Under the pieces are notes generated by a model. It was not told the origin of the DNA, did no database searches, and saw nothing but the letters and a program-made list of their open reading frames with translations. 64,000 bases of DNA from UBA7672 sp965279205 (GTDB lineage Bacteria > Pseudomonadota > Alphaproteobacteria > Caulobacterales > Hyphomonadaceae): the NCBI GenBank assembly GCA_965279205.1, contig OZ257144.1, positions 4,092,001 to 4,156,000 on the forward strand. Reading direction: 5' to 3'. Of the stretch, positions 8,541 through 17,166 are shown piece by piece (within the stretch, counting starts at the first letter, position 1; each line of letters starts with the position of its first letter). Both the position numbers and the translations under genes were made by a program.

Positions 8541-9820
8541 GCTGATGCTCGTGGGTCGATGATCGTGACTTCAGGGATTGGCGTGACGAACTTGGCGCCC
8601 CACTCGCCGACATGGCGCATCTGCGAGACGATTTCGGTTTTCAGATTCCAGGGCAGGATGAGGATGTAGTCTGGCTTCGCCTTGTCGATCGCCTCGACCG
8701 GCAGGATCGGAATGTGTGTGCCGGGCGTGAAGCGGTTGTGCTTGTGCGGGTTGCGGTCGACTGTGAAGTCGAGGAAGTCAGGCCCGATGCCGCAATAGTT
8801 CAGCAGCGTGTTGCCCTTGCCCGGAGCGCCATAACCACAGATCGTCTTGCCGGCGTTCTTCGCCTCGATGAGGAAGGTGAGCAGTTTGCGCTTGGTCTCT
8901 CGCACCTTCTCCTCGTATCCGGAATAGAAGGCGAGTGTTTTGAAGCCGGCCGTCTCTTCGCGCGCCAGGATCGCCTTCACGGCCTCCGACTGTACGCCGT
9001 GGTGAGCCAGGAACACGCGAAGACTGCCGCCATGCGTGGGCAGCTCCTCGACATCCACGAACGTCAGGCCGTGGCGCGCCGCGAGCGCCGCAATGGCGGT
9101 GGCGGAGAAATAGCAGAAGTGCTCGTGGTAGATCGTGTCGAACTGATTGAGGCGCAGCAGGTTCTCAAGGTGCGGGAACTCGAAGGTGATGATCCCTTCC
9201 GGCTTCACGAGGCGGGCGGCGCCGCCGACGAAGTCGTTGAGGTCGGGCACGTGCGCAAGGACATTGTTGCCGAGCACCAGGTCGGCCTGGCCCTTCTCGG
9301 CCACGATCTTGTCGGCGAGGGCCCGTCCGAAGAAGTCGACCCGCACGGGTACGCCCTTCTTGGCCGCCTCCTCCGCTACGTTCGCGGCCGGCTCGACGCC
9401 CAAGATGTTGGTGACGCCCAGACCTGGAAAGTGCTGCAGCAGGTAGCCGTCATTGCACGCGAGCTCGACCACGAAGGACTGCGTGTCCAGGCCGCGGCGG
9501 CGCGTCATCATCTCGCAATAGGCTTTGGCGTGCGCGACCCACGAAGTCGAGTACGAGGAATAGTAGGGGTACTGATCGGTAAAGATGCCGTCCGGCGTCA
9601 CATACTCCTTGAGCTGGGCCAGCCAGCAAGAGTCGCAAATGAGCACATGCAGCGGGAAGAAAGGCTCCATCTGATCGATCTGCTGCGCGGTCAGGAAGGT
9701 CTCGCACAGGGGGGACTTCCCAAGATCGAGCAAGGTGTTGCTGAGGCCTGCGCCGCACAGCCGGCAGGTCCCGGCGGCATGGTTAAGCTGAACGTCAGCG
9801 GCGGCGGTGTGAGTTGTCAT
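8537..9820 (-). CDS. Zinc-motif SAM methyltransferase, nucleotide-sugar C-methyltransferase type
   Basis: A 427-aa protein with three parts. The N-terminal zinc-binding domain has CRLCG and CDSCW pairs. A central Rossmann SAM domain has VVELACNDGYLLQHF as motif I. The C-terminal domain contains YGAPGKGNTLLNYCGI. This order matches the TylCIII/TcaB9-type C-3 methyltransferases that act on NDP-4-keto-6-deoxyhexoses. Next to CDP-glucose genes it may build a branched or methylated deoxysugar. The ATG at 9820 is preferred because the upstream extension lacks family similarity. Confidence 0.83.
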   Translation of the reverse strand: MTTHTAAADVQLNHAAGTCRLCGAGLSNTLLDLGKSPLCETFLTAQQIDQMEPFFPLHVLICDSCWLAQLKEYVTPDGIFTDQYPYYSSYSTSWVAHAKAYCEMMTRRRGLDTQSFVVELACNDGYLLQHFPGLGVTNILGVEPAANVAEEAAKKGVPVRVDFFGRALADKIVAEKGQADLVLGNNVLAHVPDLNDFVGGAARLVKPEGIITFEFPHLENLLRLNQFDTIYHEHFCYFSATAIAALAARHGLTFVDVEELPTHGGSLRVFLAHHGVQSEAVKAILAREETAGFKTLAFYSGYEEKVRETKRKLLTFLIEAKNAGKTICGYGAPGKGNTLLNYCGIGPDFLDFTVDRNPHKHNRFTPGTHIPILPVEAIDKAKPDYILILPWNLKTEIVSQMRHVGEWGAKFVTPIPEVTIIDPRASA

Positions 9821-9939
9821 CGGCCGGAACTTGCCTTTCACGGGCGGAACGGAAACCTTCAGACCCGGCTGGAGCAAGGATCGGACCACAGGCGCCGGCT
9901 TTGGCGAGTTCCCTGCGGCCGGCGGTACGGCGGTTTTCG

Positions 9940-10893
9940 TCAGCCTTTCGGGGTGTTATCCGCCCCGGCTGTCGCCGCCAGACGATCTCCGAAGTACAGG
10001 ATCTTGTCGTCGGACGCGGTCTGGTCGTCATACAGCGCCACCAGCTCATCCGGCACTTTGGCCAAATCAGTGGCGCGCAGGTAATCACGCATCGTTGTTC
10101 CCGTGCAGTGGGAGTCAACATTGGGCGCTCCGCGCCGGTCGCGGACATCGTCGATATGAACGGTCCGGAAATCGATCGAATAGCGCGCCAGGTCGGTCTT
10201 GTTTTCCACTGTCTCGTGAAGATGGGCGCCCGAGAACAGCAGCATCCCGCCGGGCGGGGGCAGGAACCGGAGCTTCACCGGGTCGAGCGGAACCTGGGCC
10301 TTCGGCTGCTGGCGAGTGTCCGTTTTGACATTCTGCGCGGCAACAAGCCGGCTTGTCGCATTCCACTCGTAGTAGTTGTACGTCTCCGACGTATTGGCAA
10401 CGCCCGCCCCAAAATGCTTGGGATAGAAAGCCATGGTATTGTCGGCAAGAAGCGGAAAGATCGGCATCCACCAGTTCAGCTGACAATGAGGGGCTGAATA
10501 CCAAGTATCCCGATGCGGATGGAACGCATAAGCGATACCCGATGACAGGAAGTGCGACGGATACGCCGAACGCATGCGAGGCACATCAAAATAGACTTGG
10601 TCCAGCGTGACGCCGCGCTCCGCAAGAATTTGCGGCAACAGGCGCTTGCATTCCGGGTGGTGAATGAACGCCGGCTTGAGCACCGACAAGATATCCGCGA
10701 CTTCTTCCGGAGACTTGTCGTGGTGAATGGTGCGCGGATCGAATGGCGCGAACGCGTCCTTGAGCATGCGCTCCGCCAGCGCAATCAGCTCCCGCGTTCC
10801 AGGCGACGGGCTGTAGATGAAAATATCGCCGGCATAAAGACGCTCCCGGCGCTGCTGATCAGACATGTCAGCATCAACATGTACGGATAGCAT
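9940..10893 (-). CDS. 2-oxoglutarate/Fe(II) oxygenase-like protein
   Basis: A 317-aa protein with the double-stranded beta-helix metal site expected of a phytanoyl-CoA-type dioxygenase. HPHRDTWYSAPHCQLNWW supplies the first His and Asp, GGMLLFSGAHLHETVENK the distal His, and RYSIDFRTVH a 2-oxoglutarate-binding Arg. The family hydroxylates small molecules or glycan-linked groups. In this cluster the substrate is probably a sugar or lipid precursor; that is inference. The 119-bp gap to the methyltransferase gene allows the same transcript. Confidence 0.72.
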   Translation of the reverse strand: MLSVHVDADMSDQQRRERLYAGDIFIYSPSPGTRELIALAERMLKDAFAPFDPRTIHHDKSPEEVADILSVLKPAFIHHPECKRLLPQILAERGVTLDQVYFDVPRMRSAYPSHFLSSGIAYAFHPHRDTWYSAPHCQLNWWMPIFPLLADNTMAFYPKHFGAGVANTSETYNYYEWNATSRLVAAQNVKTDTRQQPKAQVPLDPVKLRFLPPPGGMLLFSGAHLHETVENKTDLARYSIDFRTVHIDDVRDRRGAPNVDSHCTGTTMRDYLRATDLAKVPDELVALYDDQTASDDKILYFGDRLAATAGADNTPKG

Positions 10894-11033
10894 GACCCAA
10901 CTCCACTTCCCCGGTAATCAATACGTCACCGGAATTTCGATATTCCTAACATCTCTCATGCAGTAAGGGGAGCGCCTAGCATGCTTGCTACAGCACGAGA
11001 CGTGCCCTCCCCCCGTTCCAAAAGGTGTCCGGG

Positions 11034-11564
11034 ATGCGCTTTTCCCCTCTGACGATAATCGGCGCATGGCTCATCGAGCTTGAGCCCCAGAGCGACGTCC
11101 GCGGCAGCTTCGCACGTACGTTCTGCGCGCGCGAATTTGCCGGGCAAGGCCTTGCAACCGACTATCCGCAGCATTCCCGCTCCCGGAATTTCGCAAAGGG
11201 TACGCTCCGAGGAATGCACTATCAAAGGCCACCGCTTGCCGAAGCCAAGCTCGTGTCATGCACGCATGGCGCCATCCACGATGTCTGCCTCGATCTGAGG
11301 CAGGATTCGCCAACCTTCCTTCAGTGGCAAGGCTTTGACCTTTCCGCCGATAACGGCCGTCAGCTCTACATTCCTGAAGGATGCGCCCACGGGTTTCAGG
11401 CGTTGACCGACGATTCCGAAGTCACCTACCGCATATCGGCGTTCTATGATCCGTCAGCCTCTGCGGGGGTCCGCTACAACGATCCACGCTTCGCGATCCG
11501 GTGGCCGCTGCCCGTCAGCAGCATTTCAGATCGCGACCGCGACTGGCCGGACTTTCAACCCTAG
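11034..11564 (+). CDS. dTDP-4-dehydrorhamnose 3,5-epimerase-like protein
   Basis: A 176-aa RmlC-family cupin. It keeps DVRGSFARTFC, the GTLRGMHYQ strand with the catalytic His, the Asp-containing DVCLDLRQDSPTF block and the IPEGCAHGFQAL strand. The ATG at 11034 has AAAAGG 8 bp upstream. It may epimerise the 4-keto intermediate made by the CDP-glucose dehydratase, as RmlC homologues do in several CDP-sugar loci. Its 3' end overlaps the convergent DUF4910 gene by 4 bp. Confidence 0.85.
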   Translation: MRFSPLTIIGAWLIELEPQSDVRGSFARTFCAREFAGQGLATDYPQHSRSRNFAKGTLRGMHYQRPPLAEAKLVSCTHGAIHDVCLDLRQDSPTFLQWQGFDLSADNGRQLYIPEGCAHGFQALTDDSEVTYRISAFYDPSASAGVRYNDPRFAIRWPLPVSSISDRDRDWPDFQP

Positions 11565-12892
11565 CTGGCCGGCGCAAGCAATTCAGCTTCCCGGAGCAGT
11601 TCAGCCGTTTCTGCGATCGTCGCGAATGGAATCTCTGAACGTTCTGCAATATCGAGCAGGCTGTGGCCGCCATCCGACTGGTTGAGAAGCCAGAGCATCG
11701 CCATGTTCTTTGCGTAGGCGTCCTTGTCCCCACCGATCGTGGCGTAGAGTCCGCGACTGCCGAGCTGAGGCTCTCCGTGGGGCGCAGTATTCACGAAGCG
11801 GCTATCGTATTCGAGCACCTGAATCGCCTCTGCGACGAGGCGAAGCGAAGCTTCGAGATGTTCGGGCCTGATGAAGTCGAGATTGTCACCGGACGTGTGA
11901 TATTCTGGAAACGAGGCGAACTGGCTGCGCTGAAACAGTCCGACGTCCATCCTGAAGCCCGGCGAGTTGTACTGCCGTTCGTCATAGCCATAGGGAAAGA
12001 AGTCGATGACGTTTGCCTGGGGCGCCGCATGCTTGAGCACGTGCGTCATCGCACGATCAATCACCGCATCGCCGCGCTGCGTTTTCTTGTAGGTTGGCCC
12101 GCCGCCATCGCCCACGCAGGAAAGCACGAGACCGTGGCGAACCCGCTTCGCTGCCTCGCCATTTTTGGCAAGCCAGGAAATCGCGCCGATCGTTCCCGGC
12201 GCAAACAGGAAGCGATACGTGTACTTTGTTTTCAAGGATCTCATGGAAGCTGCAAGGTGCGCCAGCAGCGCCAGGCCGGAACAGTTGTCGTTCGCCAGTG
12301 ACGGATGACAGATGTGCGCCTGAAGCAGAACCTCATCCTCGCTTTCGCCGCGATGGATGTATTCGGCGTAGGTCAACGCCCCGGGCGCCAGGGTGGTGTC
12401 GATGCAAACGTCGTACTCGCCATCCGGCAGAGCTTCCCGCGCGTTGTGGCTCATGCAGAACCCCCATCGCTCCTGATAATAGGAGGTCCGATAGGGTATG
12501 AGATCGGGCTGCTCGGGTAGCGTGAAGATATGCGACTTCAGGTCCGCCAGCGCCATGCGCGCACGCATTGGCGCCGAATAGTTCAATACGTGCAGCGAAT
12601 GCGCCCTGAAATCGACGACGCGCTCACCCTGAGAGTTCTTGATGTAGGCATCGCGAATGGTCCATTCAGGCGGCACGATCCAGTCGAGCACCCGGGCCCC
12701 GGAAGGAACTTCTGTTCGCACAAGCGGCGTGATGCGCTCGATCAGATCAAGCGTGGCGCGCACGCCGTCGCCCGTAATGCTGCGGCAGATCGGATAGATG
12801 TCGGCCGCGAAGGAATGGAGCCTCGCGCCTGCGCCCGGCGGGCACAACGCGGTGATCAGATCGGCAGGGCGTCTGGTTTTGGCGGCGCTCAA
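11561..12892 (-). CDS. DUF4910 (M28-like) metallopeptidase-fold protein
   Basis: A 443-aa protein of the DUF4910/DUF2172 aminopeptidase-like family, usually found in polysaccharide and flagellin-glycan loci. It shows DADIYPICRSITGDGVR-like opening residues (actual: AADIYPICRSITGDGV), SEDEVLLQAHICHPSLANDNCSGLALL with the likely His/Asp metal ligands, and a C-terminal winged-helix-like tail. It uses a TTG start at 12892 preceded by AGGGGGAAAG, 9 bp after the dehydratase stop. Family members have no firmly known substrate; removal of an amino-acyl group from a sugar is a guess. Confidence 0.78.
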   Translation of the reverse strand: MSAAKTRRPADLITALCPPGAGARLHSFAADIYPICRSITGDGVRATLDLIERITPLVRTEVPSGARVLDWIVPPEWTIRDAYIKNSQGERVVDFRAHSLHVLNYSAPMRARMALADLKSHIFTLPEQPDLIPYRTSYYQERWGFCMSHNAREALPDGEYDVCIDTTLAPGALTYAEYIHRGESEDEVLLQAHICHPSLANDNCSGLALLAHLAASMRSLKTKYTYRFLFAPGTIGAISWLAKNGEAAKRVRHGLVLSCVGDGGGPTYKKTQRGDAVIDRAMTHVLKHAAPQANVIDFFPYGYDERQYNSPGFRMDVGLFQRSQFASFPEYHTSGDNLDFIRPEHLEASLRLVAEAIQVLEYDSRFVNTAPHGEPQLGSRGLYATIGGDKDAYAKNMAMLWLLNQSDGGHSLLDIAERSEIPFATIAETAELLREAELLAPAS

Positions 12893-12901
12893 TCTTTCCC
12901 C

Positions 12902-13999
12902 CTACGCCGAAACATCTGCGAGATGCGGAAAATGCTGCTCGACATGGTCGAGTGAGATGGCGCGCGGATCGTCGCCCGCCAGGAAGCGCGTATACCAGTC
13001 GAGTGTCCGGAGCACCGCCTGGTGGGCGGTGAGTTTCGGCGCCCAGCCAAGATCCTCCATTGCCTTGCTGGGATCGAGAAGCAGAAGCCCGCTTTCCAGG
13101 GCGCCGACCCGATCAGGTTCGATGCGCCAGGAAAAGCGGTCTGGCCAGGCATCCTTGACCCACTGGCAAAGCTGCCCAACGCTGACCATGTCGCCATTGC
13201 CGGGCGGACCGAAATTCCACGCGAGATCATTGGGATCGTCCGTCTGGGAAACAGCGCCATGTTTGGCCTGGATCAGCAGCAGATATCCCTCCAGCGCATC
13301 GAGCACGAGTTGCCAGGGCCGCGTCGCCTTCGGATTGCGCACCTCCACCGGCAGACCAGCCTTCACCGCCCTGATCATGTCCGGAATGATGCGGTCCTTG
13401 CACCAGTCTCCGCCGCCGATGACATTGCCGGCGCGGCCAACCAGAAGCATCTTGCCGGCCGGCTCGAAATACGAGGCGCGATAAGCGCTGATCGCCATTT
13501 CCGCGGCGGCCTTGCTGGCCCCGTAGGGCTCGAACCCGCCGAGTGGATCGTCCTCGCGAAATGGGTCGCCGCGTTCATGGTTGAGATAGACCTTGTCGGT
13601 CGTGGTGACGAAGACGGTCTTCACCGACGCGCACCGGCGGGCCGCCTCAAGGACATGGACGACACCCATGACATTTGAGGCAAACGTTGTGCCCGGGTCG
13701 ATAAAGGCCGCGCGAACCAGCGACTGGGCCGCGAGATGCATCACGATCTCGGGCTGGAAGGCGTCGATTGCCCGCGCCGTCGCTGGATTGGCAAGATCGC
13801 CAAAAACCTCCCCCTCGACGAGGTCGCCGACCCGTGCCTGAAGATAAAGGCTGGGGTCTTCTGGCGGCAGCGACACCGCAAAGACTTTTGCGCCCATGCG
13901 GTGCAGCAAAAGGCTTAACCACGCGCCCTTGAAGCCGGTGTGACCGGTCAGGAATACGCGCCTTCCGCGCCAGAAATCGGGATCGATATGATTCGGCAT
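12902..13999 (-). CDS. rfbG: CDP-glucose 4,6-dehydratase
   Basis: This 365-aa SDR-fold enzyme makes CDP-4-keto-6-deoxyglucose. The NAD-binding motif TGHTGFKGAWLS begins at residue 18. TTTDKVYLN and the catalytic YGASK follow, as in RfbG. It works directly after the cytidylyltransferase at 7746-8540. The ATG at 13999 is preceded in frame by a GTG at 14002. It is first in a two-gene minus-strand unit with the DUF4910 gene. Confidence 0.92.
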   Translation of the reverse strand: MPNHIDPDFWRGRRVFLTGHTGFKGAWLSLLLHRMGAKVFAVSLPPEDPSLYLQARVGDLVEGEVFGDLANPATARAIDAFQPEIVMHLAAQSLVRAAFIDPGTTFASNVMGVVHVLEAARRCASVKTVFVTTTDKVYLNHERGDPFREDDPLGGFEPYGASKAAAEMAISAYRASYFEPAGKMLLVGRAGNVIGGGDWCKDRIIPDMIRAVKAGLPVEVRNPKATRPWQLVLDALEGYLLLIQAKHGAVSQTDDPNDLAWNFGPPGNGDMVSVGQLCQWVKDAWPDRFSWRIEPDRVGALESGLLLLDPSKAMEDLGWAPKLTAHQAVLRTLDWYTRFLAGDDPRAISLDHVEQHFPHLADVSA

Positions 14000-14172
14000 C
14001 ACCCTGCCCGCTTAACCTTGTTCATCACTGCACAGACGGCGCCATTGTAGATCTGAAAGCTATTGGCCGTACTAACAAGGGCTCTGCGAAGTTGGGCTTT
14101 TTTCATGGGGCGGGATGGCGCCCGTCTTGCTCCCTGCCGGTAAGTCGATCCCCGGGGTCAGGTACAGGATTA

Positions 14173-15147
14173 ATGACACAGAGCCTCGTGAAACCTGCCC
14201 CGCTCGTCGCCATTGTGACACCCGTCTACAACGGCGCGCAGTTCCTGGACGCCACCATGAAGAGCGTTCAGGAACAGACATACCCGAACATCGTTCATGT
14301 TGTCCTGGACAACGCATCGACGGATGCAACCCCGAACATCATCGAGGCCTACAGGAACAGGGCCACGTCGCTGGTCGTCAGCCGGAACGACGCCCTGCTT
14401 TCGATGGATGAAAACTGGAATGCGGCGCTCAAACTCATTCCGCCGGGAACGACCTATTTCCGCATCCTGTGCGCTGATGACGTGCTCATGCCCGAGGCCA
14501 CGGCGAAAATGGTCGCGCTTGCCGAGAACGATCGCGAGATTGCGGTCGTCAGCACCGCGGCGTTTCGAAACCACGAGGAGGTCGATTTTCGCTGGCCAGA
14601 CGACCGGACCGTGTTCGACGGCGACGAAGCGATACGGCGCTACTTTACGCTTACGGGAATTCTGGAAGCTCGCCAGATGCTCTGGCGGACAGAGGCGTTG
14701 AAATCAGCGACCCCGTTCTTCGATCTCAATGTCGGACAATCAGCTGACATAGACGCCGGCCTCAGATTGCTTGCACCAGGCAAGCTCGGCTTCCTGCACG
14801 AGCGGCTGATGATGATCCGTGAACACGAGACAAATACATCAAACAGCGAGATGCGTCCCCTCAATATCCATTTCAATGACTGGCTGATCACGTTGCGCCG
14901 TCACGGGCCGAGAGGATTTGGCGAAAAGGTCTATCGCGAGATCGAAGGCCGCTACCGGCGCCACTATTTCCGGCAGATTCTGAAATGGCGGCTGCGGAAG
15001 GGCGGCCGCCCGGTTTTCAATCTGCACATGACGCTTCTCGAGAAAATCCACTCCCGGCCAAATCTGTTCGACTTTGCCGACGCCGCGTTCGATTTATTCC
15101 TGATCCGTCTTGGCCTTCGAAAAGGCTGGTACTCGTATCCGGCCTGA
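14173..15147 (+). CDS. Glycosyltransferase family 2
   Basis: A 324-aa GT-A fold enzyme. The N-terminus reads VAIVTPVYNGAQFLDATMKS (UDP-binding start) with VVLDNASTDATP and an acidic CADD metal motif. The C-terminal basic, amphipathic region suggests membrane association. It transfers a sugar to the growing lipid-linked glycan. The ATG at 14173 is preceded by AGG at suitable spacing. It is divergent from rfbG across a 170-bp spacer that may hold both promoters. Confidence 0.85.
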   Translation: MTQSLVKPAPLVAIVTPVYNGAQFLDATMKSVQEQTYPNIVHVVLDNASTDATPNIIEAYRNRATSLVVSRNDALLSMDENWNAALKLIPPGTTYFRILCADDVLMPEATAKMVALAENDREIAVVSTAAFRNHEEVDFRWPDDRTVFDGDEAIRRYFTLTGILEARQMLWRTEALKSATPFFDLNVGQSADIDAGLRLLAPGKLGFLHERLMMIREHETNTSNSEMRPLNIHFNDWLITLRRHGPRGFGEKVYREIEGRYRRHYFRQILKWRLRKGGRPVFNLHMTLLEKIHSRPNLFDFADAAFDLFLIRLGLRKGWYSYPA

Positions 15148-15202
15148 TCGGCAGCGCCCGCGCCCCGGGTCGAAAAACACCCCACGTCAATGGATGCCTG
15201 GA

Positions 15203-16720
15203 TCAGGCGACCGACTCCGCAAGCAACACCCAATCCGGGAAACCAGCGCCATTCGTCGCTGGCGGCGTGAGCACGCGTGAGCCGGTGTTCGCCACTGGAA
15301 CGGCATCGATTGTCGAATAAGTCCCGCTTGAAGGATCGAACCACTTCAAGCTGACCCGTGGGCCGGAAAGCCGGGAAAGGTTGATGGTTATAGCACGCTG
15401 CGTTGGAATATAGGCGAGCGCGGCGGAGCCGTCGGAACAGACGGAGGCAACAGCGCGCGCATTTCCGGTACTCAGCCCTCCCACAAGGTACGTATTGCTC
15501 AGATCCGGAACCAGCGTCGACCATTTGGCCTGGTAGAGGATGGTGCGCACGTGAACCATGGTCTGGGCGCCGCGAGAGTTCAGGGCCCCGCGCCAGTCGG
15601 TTGGCGCCGATGACAGCCCTGGCCCTGCCATGTGCCAGATGGGGTTGTTGCCGAAGAGATGCCCGAACGCTCCAGACAGGACGGAATGAAACGCCTGCCG
15701 CCTGAGACCATCTTCCGCCAAAGCGGGGCCACAGCAGGTTTCGTTTTCGTAGGTTCCCTCGATGAAGAAGACCGGCATCTGCTGGGCGCGCTGATACTCC
15801 GTCGCCGTGGCGGCGTAGATGTTCGAGCGCGTGTAGACCGTGTTGACGGACAGCCAGGTCTCGCCGGACCAGTATTGCAGTCCTGACGTGTCGACATTGC
15901 AGTGGACGGTGTGCCGCACCTGTGTGTTCACATCACGGATGCCGTCGGCAATCGCGCGCACAACCGACTTGTTTGGCGGATTGTCGTCACCGCCATGGAC
16001 CCAGAGAATGTTGGATCGCGCGGCAAAGCGCGTTGCGAGATACTGCCCATATGCCCGCAGCTTGGTGACGCCATTGGCGAGCATCTCATTATACCAGCCT
16101 TCGCCGCTGCCGATGAACCCGATGTAGGATGGGGTGAGCAGAACCAGTATTCCCCTGCTCTCCGCCTGCTGGATGACCCAGTCAGCGTGGGCGAAGTAAG
16201 CCTCATTCGGTGTCGCGTAGTCCCCGGCCGTCAGGAAGGGCTGACTACCATAGAAGTTTGCCGGCGCGTTTTGCGTGAACTTGTGCTCAAGCAGGGACAC
16301 CAGAATTGTGTTGAACCCGCGGGTGCGGCGATCGTCGAGATAGACGAGGGCATCTGCCTGCGACAGCGACGCTATCAGCGACCATGCCGTGTCGCCGTGC
16401 ATCATGAACGGCGAGCCGGACGCATCCCTCAGATGTCGCACCCCTGAAACAGTCGAAAGCGGAAAAAGAGCGGGCGGCGGGGGCGGGACCGGAGGCGGTG
16501 GAGGCGCGGGTGGAGGTGGTGGAGAGGGCGGCGGAGGCGCGGGTGGAGGAGGAGGTGGTGGTGGAGAGGGCGGCGGAGGAGAGGGTGGTGGTGGTGGTGG
16601 TGGTGGCGACCCCGCCGCCGATCCGCCGCCGCCACAACCAGAACACGCTGAGATAGCCATGGCGCCGCCGAGAGCGCCGATCACGACCCGTCGACTGTAT
16701 CGGGAACCCGTCTTGCTCAT
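15203..16720 (-). CDS. Secreted DUF4038 / GH140-like glycosidase lipoprotein with polyproline linker
   Basis: A 505-aa exported protein. The signal segment RRVVIGALGGAMAISAC ends in a lipobox-like ISAC cysteine and starts with a twin arginine. Then comes a polyproline/Ser/Ala linker (residues about 38-85) and a DUF4038 apiosidase-like TIM barrel: HLRDASGSPFMMHGDTAW, ILWVHGGDDN and a FFIEGTYENE acid. A C-terminal beta domain resembles the collagen-binding-like domain that accompanies this family. It probably cleaves an external polysaccharide. The linker is encoded by a GGC/GGT-rich minus-strand repeat. Confidence 0.75.
   Translation of the reverse strand: MSKTGSRYSRRVVIGALGGAMAISACSGCGGGGSAAGSPPPPPPPPSPPPPSPPPPPPPPAPPPPSPPPPPAPPPPPVPPPPPALFPLSTVSGVRHLRDASGSPFMMHGDTAWSLIASLSQADALVYLDDRRTRGFNTILVSLLEHKFTQNAPANFYGSQPFLTAGDYATPNEAYFAHADWVIQQAESRGILVLLTPSYIGFIGSGEGWYNEMLANGVTKLRAYGQYLATRFAARSNILWVHGGDDNPPNKSVVRAIADGIRDVNTQVRHTVHCNVDTSGLQYWSGETWLSVNTVYTRSNIYAATATEYQRAQQMPVFFIEGTYENETCCGPALAEDGLRRQAFHSVLSGAFGHLFGNNPIWHMAGPGLSSAPTDWRGALNSRGAQTMVHVRTILYQAKWSTLVPDLSNTYLVGGLSTGNARAVASVCSDGSAALAYIPTQRAITINLSRLSGPRVSLKWFDPSSGTYSTIDAVPVANTGSRVLTPPATNGAGFPDWVLLAESVA
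16470..16615 (-). repeat. Low-complexity polyproline-coding repeat
   Basis: About 145 bp of near-pure GGnGG/GGTGGA repeats on the plus strand, read as CCN proline codons in the lipoprotein gene. Short slippage-prone units (ggtggt, ggcgga, gga) vary in order. The tract encodes the spacer between the lipid anchor and the catalytic domain and would be expected to vary in length between strains. Confidence 0.85.
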
Positions 16721-17166
16721 CGTCTAATCTCTTACACTACAGGACGGCCAGTATCCGCCTTCTTCGCGCGAGGGATGTGAGGTCTGGCAATTGGCAGCCC
16801 AAACTCGCTCGTCTGGAGATTTCGTGCTTGGAGCAGCTGGAGTTTCTGCCCTCGAAACATGCATTTTATCCCGTAAGGCGAACTTCAGGAACGAACAAGT
16901 CCGGGCTACTTCTTTGGAACTCCACTGAACCGGCGCCGACGTCAAAGAGTCAATCATCTCCCGCATGATCAACCGGCGCTCTTTGAAATGCATCGCCGGA
17001 GTTCGCCACGAAATCGATCAACGAATGAAGATCCGCAGGCTGATTGAGTCTACTGGACTAGACATAGGCGGGCAAAAACGAGTGTCCACTCCGACCAACA
17101 CGTCTGATGTGCAGACATGCCTGGATTATCTTACCCGGTGCATACTGCACGATGGGCGGTCCGCGA
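16721..17166. other. Intergenic spacer, no gene seen
   Basis: This 446-bp stretch lies between the GH140-like gene and the pyruvyl transferase gene, both on the minus strand. A minus-strand frame from 16993 to 16724 is open, but its product looks like no protein and its composition is non-coding. The spacer probably holds the promoter of the lipoprotein gene; I cannot place it. Confidence 0.5.

Noticed and set aside
16724..16993. An 89-codon minus-strand frame in the spacer
   Set aside because: No recognisable protein features and no convincing start signal.
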